Shown in pieces: positions 54,236-64,000 of a stretch of DNA of 64,000 bases; position 1 is the stretch's first letter; every line of letters starts with the position of its first letter. The translations under genes and the position numbers were made by a program. The notes beneath the pieces were generated by a model. That model was not told the origin of the DNA. It ran no database searches and saw nothing but the letters and a program-made list of their open reading frames with translations. The stretch comes from Paramacrobiotus metropolitanus. Its lineage: Eukaryota; Tardigrada; Eutardigrada; Parachela; Macrobiotidae. The stretch is from assembly GCF_019649055.1 (NCBI RefSeq), contig NW_026570253.1, positions 310,001-374,000 on the forward strand. Reading direction: 5' to 3'.

Positions 54236-55339
54236 TCACACACGCCAAGTTTGCAGTAAAAAACTCAAAACATACAAAACACCAAAACTACCGGTCAGAA
54301 AAGCTGTCTGTTGCGGCAGCAGTGCTGCACTGTGGTTGCGCCGTTCCAACGACGCCCGCATCATTGACACCAGCAACTTCGCCCCGGGAATGGTCAAAAG
54401 GGGCAGAAAAAACCAGCCACACTTAGTCAGAGCCAGCACACCCACGATGACGAAAGGCATGTACAGCAGGGCCACATAAAGCACCAACGACCCGGTGTCG
54501 CCTAATAACAGTGCCACCGTCTGGATTTTCCCCGCCGCATCCGTCTCCCGATCCCGTACATTATTGGCATGCAAAACAGCTACGATCAACAACCCCAACG
54601 GAACGGAATACCAGCAGGGCGCCGTAGAGAAGCGTCCGCAGGCGGCGACGTATGCGAATAGTGTCGTAACCGGGCCGAAAGCGCAAAATACCAGTAAATC
54701 TCCACAAGCGATGTATTTCAATCCGGCGCCGCCGGTATATAGATATGATGCGAAAAATCCTCCGAAATAAATTAGGGTTAGTAAATATAATGGTGCGGGT
54801 GAGAGCCGCGCCACAAGAAAGAAGATAACGGTGGCTATGGAGTACAAGCCGGTGGCGAGGTGAAGCACCTCCGTTGGGGTTAAAATTCCCTCGACTAGAG
54901 TACGATCGTCGCTTCGCAGCCTGTCCACGCCGTTGGCGTAATCGAAATACGTGTCGATGATGTTCCCGGCGGCGTGCACCATCATAACCGTGAACAGCGT
55001 CAGAATAGTGATAGGAAGGGAGAAGGCGTGGTGGACGGTGTAAGCCAGGGCGATCCCCAGTGACGCGGGGAGGAGGGACGCCGTGAAGGACCAGGGGCGC
55101 AGGGAGAACCAGTAGTCTCGAATCCGTTCACACACTACGGGGAATAATGGCGTAGAGATGTGGAGATCAGCGGAGGGTAGCTGCGCGGTATCCTCGAGGT
55201 AGGAAGGTTCCCGGGAAGCGGACTGCTCGGGATCCATGTGGTCAAGGGCGGCGTTTAGTCGGCACTTGCCTTCGTTGGAAATGGGCTGTGGGGAAAACAT
55301 GGGGACGTGCTGGAGGGTGGGCAGTGTGTCCTGCGTCAT
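54236..55339 (-). CDS. UBIAD1: UBIAD1 (UbiA-family prenyltransferase, menaquinone-4 synthase)
   Basis: Intronless, 367 residues from the ATG at 55339 (human about 338). UBIAD1 is a multi-pass ER/Golgi membrane enzyme that transfers a geranylgeranyl group to menadione (vitamin K2, MK-4); the Drosophila orthologue is heixuedian. Both Asp-rich prenyl-diphosphate/Mg motifs are present: NIIDTYFDYANGVD (N126, D129, D133) and NNVRDRETDAAGK (N260, D263, D267). Around eight to ten hydrophobic helices follow the ~75-residue soluble N-terminus; RIRDYWFSLRPWSFTASLLP opens the domain as in the family. The frame is open 23 codons further upstream but only through a non-ATG codon, and GATCT|GTGAGT there looks like a splice donor, so I took the first ATG. 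A 5' exon is possible. Convergent with ASCC1. Confidence 0.94.
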   Translation of the reverse strand: MTQDTLPTLQHVPMFSPQPISNEGKCRLNAALDHMDPEQSASREPSYLEDTAQLPSADLHISTPLFPVVCERIRDYWFSLRPWSFTASLLPASLGIALAYTVHHAFSLPITILTLFTVMMVHAAGNIIDTYFDYANGVDRLRSDDRTLVEGILTPTEVLHLATGLYSIATVIFFLVARLSPAPLYLLTLIYFGGFFASYLYTGGAGLKYIACGDLLVFCAFGPVTTLFAYVAACGRFSTAPCWYSVPLGLLIVAVLHANNVRDRETDAAGKIQTVALLLGDTGSLVLYVALLYMPFVIVGVLALTKCGWFFLPLLTIPGAKLLVSMMRASLERRNHSAALLPQQTAFLTGSFGVLYVLSFLLQTWRV

Positions 55340-56832
55340 GCTGATGGTCCACAGTGCTTTTAACACAGTCTGCGTTGGCGAGGCCGTGGTATCAGCATGG
55401 GCGCACACTCACAGATCTTCCCTCTTCCCAAGGAGGCAGCGAATCGCAGCCAGTCACACTGAGGGGATCATGATCGATTGTGGAAGTTAAGAAAATCGAT
55501 ACGACTCGCAGCCTTACGGTGTACAGAGTGCCATCCGATAACGGATGTTTCTAATACTTGATATCATTCACAAAAAAAAATTTATATATTAATGAACTAC
55601 ATTATTTTCCTTCGAATCACGAAAATTGTAAGTCAACGCGGACACTAATAAACGCGATACGTCGAGACTCGAGAGCATGTTTTGAAAATTATTCTGAATT
55701 CACGAGTAGGAATTCACTGGTGGTCGTACATCCTTCCTATCATGGGGGACCGGTCGGGTTATTCCCCTTCCGGTTGCCAGACTGCAGTGGCCAGTGTTCG
55801 GACTCTGAAAGCCCTGAAGATGTGGAAATGCACATTTGGAGCTGAAACTCAAACAGTAATAACCAGATCATTTTTACGGAAATCAGTAATTTATAATCTG
55901 CCTGTTTTTACAGTTTTTATCAAAACCTAACCTGAAATTTTTCTACACGAAAAAAAGACATCATTAATTTTATTTTTTATGTCATCATAGGTTTTGCTGT
56001 GTTGTTTACGATTAAAAAGAAACTACTTGTACGTAGCCAAAAACATTAATCGCAGCCTGCAGGTACTGTATAGAAGTACGTATGCTTCTATCTGTATATG
56101 ACGGAATCGCATAAAAAATGACCAAAGGCGCGCCAAATTAAAGGCAGGTCACACAGAGTCCAGGTGGAACACATTTTGACAAACTTGTCTGAATCACATT
56201 TATTGATATCTTAATTGCAAGATTAATTTTTTTATACCTATACAGTAGGTCAATACGCACAGAATTTGCCGCAAACGTACTTGTATAGATATATGCGTAC
56301 TATCGACGTCAAAGCTAATGCCAATATTGGCATGTGCTGATTGTGAGTGGAATGCTTATTTTTAATGAGAAATCGGCCTGTCAATAAGTGCCTGTACACT
56401 GCAGCGCAAAATCGCAATCAGTAACAATCGGTAATCATTGCAGTGTAAGCTGGCAATTGTTTTGACAGGTTGCTGGTTCGATCCGATTCCCGTTTCCCAA
56501 GTATCACCGGAAACAGTATGTGCCCGGCATTTCCGTGCATGCCGGTCGGCTGCAACGTTAACGCTGACAAACGTCCTTCAGCAACGAATAACAGCATAAT
56601 CAATTTTTCCTGGTTGCTACATGTTGAGAAGCGGACTGGTGGATCGGAAGTGGCAGAAAGGAAGGAGATTGTAATCAAATTGCACTTTTAAGAAGAATGA
56701 GACGGCATTTGGTCGTTGCATTATACGGCAATCATCCGCTGACTTCACGGTCCAGTCTTACGTGATTTGCGCACACTGACAGCCAGTGCTCAAGATTGTT
56801 CATATTTTATATGCTATCGAAGGTTTCATAAC
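55340..56832. other. Shared upstream spacer of UBIAD1 (minus) and EF-hand gene (plus)
   Basis: Divergent promoter region of about 1.5 kb. No gene, RNA or repeat is supported. The short phrase TGGTTCGATCC at 56,474-56,484 resembles a tRNA T-loop, but no cloverleaf forms around it. Confidence 0.6.
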
Positions 56833-58500
56833 ATGGATAATCGGTTTCCGGCTTCGAAAATTAAAGGTAATTGCATCAAGATGTTAGTTTGTGAGGGAGA
56901 TATGCATGGAGAATAACGCAGGACATGTGTGTAATAAGTTAATAGTGATATTGCACATGTACGTAATATTATATAGATATTATTTGCTCTTTTGCTTGCA
57001 TTATATATATAATAATAAACTTTTTCCAGAGCTGCACGAAGCGTTCCGCATCTTTGATAAGGATGGCGATGGATCAATAACAAAAGATGTAGTATTGTCT
57101 AATTTTTCCTGATTGGATATATCCCATATAAATTAAAATTATGGCCGATGTTATCCTTAGGAATTAGGAACAGTTATGCGAAATCTGGGCCAGTGCCCTT
57201 CCGAAGAGGAGCTCCAGCAGATGCTCCGCGATATAGATTTCAACGGTAAACATGGTGTTCAGTAAATACCGGTGCAAATTGCGCCGCGCAATTATTCAAC
57301 TATGCCGACCGTGACCTTTGGGGCCGCGTTGCGTCGATTTACAGGAGACGGGATGTTCTCATTCGAGGAATTTGTGCAAATTATGTCAAATATGGGCGCT
57401 ATCGGCGGTCCAACTTCCGCTGAAGACGAGGCAAGAGAACTGCGGGATGCATTTAAGGTACGCAGAAAAACACGCGTATACCAGGGAATGCTTATTACGA
57501 TAAGATAATTTTTTTGTTTGGTAAATCTTAAATGGCGCAAACATACACGTAGCTCTGATTGCTGTTGTGTGCGCTGTTGAATTTCTGTACACTTACTTCA
57601 AGTCGTAGCAAAACATAATTGGAATTTACTTATTCAAGCTGGTACACCTAATATCTATATTCTGCGGTACATTATAACAATTCAAACTGGAGAACTTACT
57701 GAGACTTAAAATGTTTGAAGGTATAATAATAAACTTACTTGTTATTATTACGTAATGTCCCCAGTACTGACGATCAGATTCTGTGCAGGTGTTCGACAAA
57801 CAAGGAACGGGATACATCACGCCATCCGATTTACGGGCTGTACTGCAGTGCATGGGAGAGAGTTTAACGGAGGATGAAAGTAAGTAATCGTAATATATAC
57901 GAGAAACGATAACTGATAGAAACAAAATAACTATAGAATTATACCAAAACAAATTATGAATCTGGACAACTTAATCATCCCGATGTACGAGTCTGTTTTA
58001 AAGATGACGAATTGACGACCATTTATTTAAATGCACGGATGAATTATCTCATACACGAGTAATGCAACAAATAATTATTATTTTCAGTTGACGACATGAT
58101 AAGCGAAGTAGACCTGGACGGCGACGGGCGCATTGACTTCGAAGGTAACGTACAAATTGCAGATAATATTTATTATTACTGTACTTATAAAAACTATAGT
58201 GGATATTTTTAACTGTAGCGAACCGTATAAATACAATAATAATTGTTTTACCGACAAAGGGAAAACTACCTGTGAGCAACAAATTATTCACAAAATCTCA
58301 CATGGATATCAAAGACGACGTTCATAAATTCCTTCGTCTATTAGACGACAAATTATAATTAAGTTGGTGCTTTCAATGCAGAATTCGTGGCGGCAATGTG
58401 CGAGCAAACACAGGAAAAATCGGAAATTGAGGACGCCGAAGATGATATCGACGAAGAGCTTATGCGACTGGAAGGCCTCAACCTCAACATAGTCCAGTGA
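56833..58500 (+). CDS. Calmodulin-like four EF-hand protein with acidic C-terminal tail
   Basis: Seven small exons: 56833-56866, 57030-57088, 57161-57245, 57345-57457, 57789-57879, 58088-58144, 58382-58500; all phases fit and give 185 residues. Four EF-hand loops: D21-E32 (DKDGDGSITKDE), D57-E68 (DFNGDGMFSFEE), D100-D111 (DKQGTGYITPSD) and D136-E147 (DLDGDGRIDFEE). Loop 3 has Q and T at chelating positions 3 and 5 and D at 12, so it is probably weak or Mg-biased. The spacing between lobes and the loop sequences put it in the calmodulin/troponin C group, but it is no standard calmodulin: a 16-residue linker insert (GAIGGPTSAEDEARE) and a 38-residue tail ending EELMRLEGLNLNIVQ. Eip63F-1-type or another calmodulin-like branch is possible. 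No signal peptide or myristoylation site. It is probably a cytosolic Ca sensor. Confidence 0.9.
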
Positions 58501-58840
58501 CGAAAACCTAACCTTTACAGATTTCCATATCAATCGCATAGCATTCAGTTTATTCTCACAAAAGTGAACGGAAACGCAATTATTTTCAATGTTTTCCTTG
58601 TACAACATAATGTAAACGTCGCAAAAAGACAACAACACTGAAATGTCAACAAGACGCGCCATGGATCACAAAAGAGCCGATGTAAGAATATTGCATCACT
58701 GTACAAGAGAGATCAGCGTCATAGTCGTAGATAGCTAGTTTGTAGATAAAACCATTAAGAATTAACAAATCAACATACCAGGCAGATCAATCTCACCTTG
58801 ACGCAAGGCCGTCGCCGTTCCCATGCCAGACTGAATAAAT

Positions 58841-60463
58841 TCACAAAGCCGGCTTGACCAGCAATTTCATCTCTAGCTTCACTGAATTCTGGAACATAGC
58901 CGCCCGGTTCTGTTCTTCATCACGGCGCACCCAGTGTCCGTAAATCTTGAAAGCCGCCGCGTCAATTGCCTTACGAATGACACGTTGCCGATAGGGATCC
59001 CGCTGGATCTGGGAAAGCGGAATTTTGGTCTGCGGTTTGACCACCAACTGCCGGTGGATGCGCACCGCACACCGGACCATCAGCATGGTGCGCCGCATGC
59101 GCCGCCGCGGACTAATGGTCTGCAGGACGAACGTCCCGATCTGGAAAAAGGAGTGGGCCAGCGCTTGCTCGGCGGTCATACGGGCGGCCGGATCCACGAC
59201 GAGCAGCTGGCGGATTACGTCTTTCGGGCCTTCCGACACATCCTCCCATTCGGGAGCGGAGAAACTATACTGACCCTCCATGATCAGTCGCAGCATCATC
59301 ATCTGACGACGGTGCCAAAAGGGAGGATAACCGGCTGCAAAACAATACGTGCATTAATCACTGATACCAGGAAAGTTAAGGACGATGGCAAGAAAACTGG
59401 TGACAGTATTCCAGTTTTCTGTGGCAGATCACGCTACTGTCACCGTGATATTTCTTTGTGATATGCAAGCAAACTTTTAAACAACACAACACAACTTTTA
59501 AACAAAAATATTTTTCCGCCATTATTTCGTTGTTTCCTATCATCTTCGACAAATCCGCATTGGCTGCCGCTAGCCACAATACTGCCGTTGCACCTACTTA
59601 TAGGGTTATAAGTACAAGTACTAAACTACTGTAAACGCAAACAACTGTATCGAAGACAACGATTCGTACTGCTTCGTTAACTACTTATTAAATACTAATT
59701 CGTGGTTATCTGACAACTTCTCCTAGTCGGCTTTACCTAAAAGAGTATACATAATCACTCCACATGCCCATAAGTCCACTTCCTTTCCATAGGGCGATTG
59801 TCCCTGATACATGGACACCTTGAGCACTTCCGGCGCCAGATAACCCGGCGTGCCACAAAGATCCCGAAAGCCCCCGGTCTCTCCTTCGGGAATAATTGCC
59901 GCAAACCCGAAATCGGTCACTTTAATGTTCAGCTGATCATCCAACAGAATATTCTCCGGCTTCAAATCCCGGTGTACGACATTCCTCTTGTGCATAAAAT
60001 CGACCACCTGCAGGAGCTGCTGCATAATCTTCCGGGTGCGCTTTTCCGATAGCGTTACCACTTGGTTCATGTGATCGAACAGTTCCCCTTTGCGGCACAG
60101 CTCAAAGACCAAAAAAATGAAAGTGGCTGACTCAAATACATCATGGAGTTCCGTTATGTGTGGATGACCAGCCAGCAGGCGCAGGATTGCGATCTCGTTC
60201 TTGGTGGCCGTGTAGACCTCCGTGGCGTCAGCTTCGGTGGCATTCTCGGTGGTCAGATCCACGATCTTCACGGCGAATTCTTTTTGTGTGCGCTTCTCCA
60301 CGCAACGCTTGACCACACTGCAGGCGCCCCGACCCAGCACTTCCTTGAGAATGTAGCGCTGCTGGAAGCCGGAAGTGTCCTCATTAATAGATATGGCCGG
60401 TTGTTCGTCCGGGCTGTTATCGATGATCTCCGGAGGCACTTCCGATTCCACAGGCACCGGCAT
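58841..60463 (-). CDS. PHKG: Phosphorylase kinase catalytic (gamma) subunit
   Basis: Two coding exons: 60463-59737 and 59334-58841, phase 1 junction, 406 residues (vertebrate PHKG about 387-406). It phosphorylates and activates glycogen phosphorylase in the cytosol. Kinase motifs: glycine loop LGRGACSVVKR, K66 (EFAVK), HRDLKPEN (H164-N171), DFG (D184), CGTPGYLAPE, GYPPFWHRRQMMMLRLIMEG. Where most kinases have a phosphorylated activation-loop Ser/Thr, PHKG has an acidic residue; here it is D201 (FRDLCGTP), Glu in vertebrates, which fits a constitutively active catalytic core. The C-terminal part (RDPYRQRVIRKAIDAAAFKIYGHWVRR) matches the calmodulin-binding region. TTTTAG|AAGCAATG just upstream of the ATG is a good acceptor, so a 5' UTR intron is likely. 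Convergent with the EF-hand gene, 340 bp between stops. Confidence 0.96.
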
Positions 60464-60469
60464 TGCTTC

Positions 60470-61492
60470 TAAAATTCAAACAGCGTAAACAGATGCGCGT
60501 TATTCCGCTGTAAGGAGATAAAAAGCGTAAAGAAATAATTTATAAAAAAATACCATGAAGCATTCACGGCAAACAACAGCTAACGCATGATACAAATCGA
60601 AGCAACAGCATTTCGTCAAAACTTGCAACCGAACTACAACGAAGTGCGCTGTAACGCAAAAAGTAATCAAATAAGGCTCTTTTAACGATCGAATCGACGA
60701 GTTTCATTTAAATTAAGTATTCCACAGTAATTATTAAAATGTTATTTAAGCTAACTAACGTTGTCAGCATTGCATCTATCAATCGAGTTCATCGTCGAAC
60801 AGTTTAAAAGAAAATGTTAAATGAATAAAGCCTTTTATTAAGGTTATATAAATATCCACAAAAGTACGGCTGTTAAAAAAATAAATAAAGTTATATAGAT
60901 ACTACCTTATTTAAAAGTAACATACTACAGTAGTATGCTCGTATCTTTTGATAATAACCAAATAACGCAATAAGAAAGATGCATTGTTAATTGTCTATTA
61001 CACAGATGCCAGAAATTCTGAATCAGTCAAATATTTTATGCAACCAAGAATTTCTTAGCTTAATAGTTAATAATAAATAAACACGTTGTAAATAGTATGA
61101 AGTACCAAGATTTAGTTACGGTAATTAATAACACCAAATTAATTATCTGCAGTTTATTACGCCTAGTCAAGGATCTTGTACAAGTACACCCTACAAAATT
61201 GCACAGACATAATTACCTACAAATCAAACAGCTGCAGTATTAAAACCTTCCAAAATTAATGGAAGTTTGCCACACACCTGCAAAATATCTGGAAAATGTA
61301 ACCGCAAGTGAAGGAAGGAGCAAAATGGCAAAAATCCCCACAGATGCAAATGTTGAACAAATTGACTGAGCTGTTTCGAGCTGCACCTGCGCCAGCAGTC
61401 AGCGAGATTCACGAAATGCAAGGGCGCTGCTTTTATACATCCAGGGCCGGGTGCTTGGGTTTCCCAAAAAGCCAACACAGCGCACTTGTACA
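60470..61492. other. AT-rich upstream region of PHKG
   Basis: Promoter / 5' UTR intron side of PHKG, very AT-rich to about 61,220, then more mixed. No gene supported; the 122-codon minus frame at 61592-61224 has no domain. Confidence 0.55.
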
Positions 61493-61500
61493 TATATAAA
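61493..61500 (+). promoter_or_regulatory. TATA box
   Basis: TATATAAA followed by GG, in a locally GC-richer context and 129 bp upstream of the small ORF at 61622. A full 8/8 TATA consensus in this position is suggestive of a promoter, no more. Confidence 0.4.
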
Positions 61501-61621
61501 GGCGATTCACAGCAAAAAACGGAGCAATAATCATCTGCTGACGGAAGCATCCCGATCACTTTCCGCGACATCCAACGCCAATTCATCGTCATGCACTACC
61601 ACATTCACACGCAGTCTAGCC

Positions 61622-61831
61622 ATGACACTTAACGCACTTCCAATCATGCTATTTTCAGACTATCGGAAACGCAAGCGAGCGCGGTTTTGGATCAACGAAC
61701 ACCAAAAGATCGAGACCTCTGGCTTGCAACTGGCAAACTACAGATTGCAGATTCACATCAGCAGCAATTCACAATTTGCAACACTAACTGTGACTAACAG
61801 CACAGTAGTCCAACAAGATCCAGCTTGTTAA
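61622..61831 (+). CDS. Possible small protein, unrecognised
   Basis: 69 residues, MTLNALPIMLFSDYRKRKRARFWINEHQ then a T/S/Q/N-rich tail. I do not recognise it. In its favour: TATA box upstream, base composition above the surroundings, and the frame stays open 57 codons further 5' (to 61451). Against: no known domain, and a 14-codon upstream ORF (61590-61631) overlaps its start. The basic RKRKRAR run could be a nuclear localisation signal. Confidence 0.25.
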   Translation: MTLNALPIMLFSDYRKRKRARFWINEHQKIETSGLQLANYRLQIHISSNSQFATLTVTNSTVVQQDPAC

Positions 61832-62156
61832 TTCCTAGCGCTGCCGCCAAACGTTGTAGATTCAGCGAATGCCAAAAGAGTCAGTCAATAACTGGAAAAT
61901 TTTAAAATATGACAAATAATATTATATGAGAAGCAAAATTTTGTTGAAATAAAGCAAAAACACCAACCTAAAAAGCAGTAAAACGGCCAAAATTTCCGAA
62001 AAGCTGAATAAATACGTAGCGAAACGAGCCACACTATGTACCCCAGGAATATGCGGGGGATCACATTCTGTTCCAAAAATAGAGCTCTTGTTTCGGCTTA
62101 CGTTACAATTACGAAAGCATTTTTTATTACGCATTTTTTCATTTAAAATAACAAAC

Positions 62157-62203
62157 CAAAATTTTTATACCACAAAATTTTTATACCACAAATTTATATA
62201 CCA
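62157..62203. repeat. Three 15-16 bp tandem repeats
   Basis: CAAAATTTTTATACCA twice exactly (62157-62172, 62173-62188), then CAAATTTATATACCA (62189-62203). Confidence 0.9.
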
Positions 62204-62514
62204 ATGACTCTTTTCCGAAAAAGTTTTTTTCGAAAAGACTCGTTTTGCAAATATCTGTTCAGACCCATCTGGCTCATTCGGCACGCTACGAGTGTGCCGG
62301 AAGCTTTGCCACGAAGTGAGTCATGAGCGACTGCTCTTTGTGGTGTCAATGATGTCATCCGTCATTGCTGCTTGACTCCGCACGTGTTTAAAACGTAAAC
62401 ATACAGCAGATGAAATCGCAAGTGACGGCAAGTCTTTTTTAAGTCTTCTAAACCGTTTTACTAAACATCGATATCCTAGTTCTAATAAAAATTTTTGTTG
62501 TTTTGGAAGTATAA

Positions 62515-62562
62515 GTTTGCTGTTTATATATTTGGCTGTTTATATAGTTTGCTGTTTATACC
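62515..62562. repeat. Three 16 bp tandem repeats
   Basis: GTTTGCTGTTTATATA (62515-62530), TTTGGCTGTTTATATA (62531-62546), GTTTGCTGTTTATACC (62547-62562). Unrelated in sequence to the 62157 repeat but with the same period. Confidence 0.85.
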
Positions 62563-62695
62563 CCCATTTGGCTTAAATGTGGACGATTCGTTAAAGAGGG
62601 AAATTGTAAAACAATTCTGCTTGAATACTTATTCGATTGCTCGAAAACTGACTCAGGTAATTTTAAATTTCGCTTTAAAAGCTTATCGGTTGCAG

Positions 62696-62890
62696 ATCTT
62701 TTTTGAAACATCAATGTATTATGTATGTAGCTAATCGCCGGCAAACTAATGGTAAGTTTTTATTATAGTGTATTATTTATGTTGTGAGTTAACCTGCTTT
62801 TACCTTTACCTAGACATAGTTGTTAAGGAACTGTTTGCTAGTAATTCAGAGCTTGTGCAACGCGAGATAGAAGAAATAAAACGTTCGTAA
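62696..62890 (+). CDS. Candidate last two exons of an unrecognised gene
   Basis: Exon 62696-62751 (acceptor TTGCAG, donor G|GTAAGT) and exon 62814-62890 (acceptor CCTTTACCTAG, ends TCG TAA) join in phase 1 across a 62-bp intron. The second encodes a charged helix ending FASNSELVQREIEEIKRS. AATAAA follows near 62,933. The joint frame needs a phase-2 upstream exon that I could not identify; the GTAATT donor at 62656 has the wrong phase. The splice signals and helix look real, but the protein is unknown. A further possible mini-exon with an ATG lies at about 63,031-63,083 (TCTGCAG ... GCAG|GTAAGC). Confidence 0.35.
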
Positions 62891-63235
62891 AAATTTATTT
62901 AAAACGTGTTTCGTTATTGTTCTTGGTTAAAAATAAAAAAATGACTGTAATATTTTTCTCTAAGATCCTTAGCGGTTTCTGGAGTTGAGTTATGGAAATT
63001 CTGCGGAATAATTTTATTGTGCATGTCTGCAGGGATTAGCATGAAACTGGGTGCGTGGGTAAACAGTGGCGGTCGTGCAGCAGGTAAGCGTCGCGGAACA
63101 AAAAGGACCGTAATTTATAACTATCTTTATATCATAATTATGGTTTTATGAAATGTTTCCTGCACAGAATCTTCATTTGCTAACCTAATGAAGCTTTAGC
63201 TTCTTTAGCTGCTTTACCTTCCTAATGAAGCTATC

Positions 63236-63673
63236 CAGGCCCGCCACAAGGTTTTTGGAAAGGGCGCAGTTTTGCCAAAAATGCGCCGGGAGGGGGGGGG
63301 CGCACCATTTTTTTGCCCGCCGCCGGGGGGCGCTTAATAAAAAAAATTATTTTTAATTTATTTTTATTTTTGAACCGTATTTTGGCCCGACAAAAACCGT
63401 CGATCGGTAGATGGTACTATCCTGTGTCTGGTTTTAAAATGTGTTTGAAGCTTTGTGAACACGCAGATTACTAAATTCGAACCACAAATTTCAAATTTCA
63501 TTAATTTGTATATTAAAAAAATTAAAAACGTACGGAACCAGGGCAGTAAAATCTGCGCCGGGGCGGCGGAGCCCTTCTCGGCCGTCAGGACGGCGCGCCG
63601 GGGGGGGGCGGTCAAAAATCCGGGAAAGGGGGGGCGACCGCCGGTGCGCCCCCCCCCCTTTCTGGCGGGCCTG
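63236..63673. mobile_element. hAT-like MITE, 438 bp, with 8-bp target site duplication
   Basis: Termini are inverted: CAGGCCCGCCACAAGG at the left and, on the reverse strand of the right end, CAGGCCCGCCAGAAAGG. Flanks are AAGCTATC (63228-63235) and AAGATATC (63674-63681), an 8-bp duplication with one mismatch. CAG...CTG ends with 8-bp duplications are typical of hAT elements. Subterminal G-runs (GGGGGGGGCGCACC and its inverse) and an AT-rich middle complete the picture; no transposase, so non-autonomous. Confidence 0.85.
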
Positions 63674-63681
63674 AAGATATC

Positions 63682-64000
63682 TTCCTAAGTATTGCGAGAA
63701 AAAGAACCTTTACACAGTTTGCGCTATGTGTTATCATACTTACTACGGTAGGTTACGAATTAACAGTTAGTGAATAAAAATATCTGTAATAAATACATGT
63801 ATGTGTTTACGTTGCAGACTTACAGTAGTTCTTCGCACAGATTATTTCTTAATAAATTATTTTTAAAATAAATTAATAATTATTCTTAAATAATCCTAAA
63901 TAATTATTTCTTAAATAAATTAATGATGGTGAAGGGTTTGCGTATTAACTACGGTATAAAGGCTGTATTTTTCCCGAACGAGGCTTATCGCATCACAAAC
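63682..64000. other. AT-rich sequence at right edge
   Basis: Repeated TAAATAATT / TTAAATAAATTAA words around 63,850-63,925. No gene seen. Confidence 0.6.

Noticed and set aside
55340-55408. Extended UBIAD1 start 23 codons upstream
   Set aside because: Only a GTG opens the frame there; eukaryotic initiation at the ATG at 55339 is more likely.
56465-56500. GCTGGTTCGATCC, another T-loop-like phrase
   Set aside because: No cloverleaf: the upstream 60 bases lack D- and anticodon-stem pairing.
1-64000. CRISPR arrays, operons, bacterial-type promoters or ribosome binding sites
   Set aside because: The window is spliced eukaryotic DNA; no such structures were seen.

Overview
This is a stretch of an invertebrate animal nuclear genome. 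Spliced GT-AG genes with introns of roughly 60-700 bp, a hunchback orthologue, a metazoan heat shock factor, UBIAD1, ASCC1 and phosphorylase kinase gamma fit an ecdysozoan-type protostome. A tardigrade is my best guess from the small introns and GC-rich exons in AT-rich spacers, but nothing here proves the phylum.

Region by region: (1) About 1-17,200, minus strand, is most of one very large Ty3/gypsy-type LTR retrotransposon. Its transcription order is leader/LTR, a giant coiled-coil Gag, protease, reverse transcriptase, RNase H, integrase with an AT-hook tail, and then an extra ORF3 that runs off the left edge. Gag and Pol are joined by a textbook -1 frameshift signal: two GGGAAAC heptamers and a stem-loop. 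This copy is inactive, with several single-base frame breaks and a lost piece between RT and RNase H. (2) 18,460-19,960, plus strand: an intronless profilin gene with a perfect three-unit heat shock element upstream. (3) 20,928-25,044, minus: a nine-exon heat shock factor whose recognition helix departs from the usual sequence. (4) 26,368-30,448, minus: four-exon hunchback with the full 2+4+2 zinc-finger layout. (5) 30,449-51,666: a 21 kb gene desert upstream of hunchback, holding a long foldback element and scattered copies of a GACCASTGGTC-type palindrome; it is probably hunchback regulatory DNA. (6) 51,667-54,040, plus: ASCC1. (7) 54,236-55,339, minus: UBIAD1, convergent with ASCC1. (8) 56,833-58,500, plus: a seven-exon calmodulin-like EF-hand protein, convergent with (9) 58,841-60,463, minus: phosphorylase kinase gamma. 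(10) 60.5-64 kb: a TATA box with a small ORF, possible terminal exons of an unknown gene, short tandem repeats, and a 438 bp hAT-like MITE with an 8 bp target duplication.

The host genes form no operon. The links worth noting are regulatory or biochemical: an HSF gene next to a profilin carrying an HSE, and a calmodulin-like gene next to the catalytic subunit of an enzyme whose delta subunit is calmodulin. The most unusual item is the retroelement, for its size, its extra ORF3, its shared TEVG / AGGTCGG repeat language and its complete frameshift cassette.
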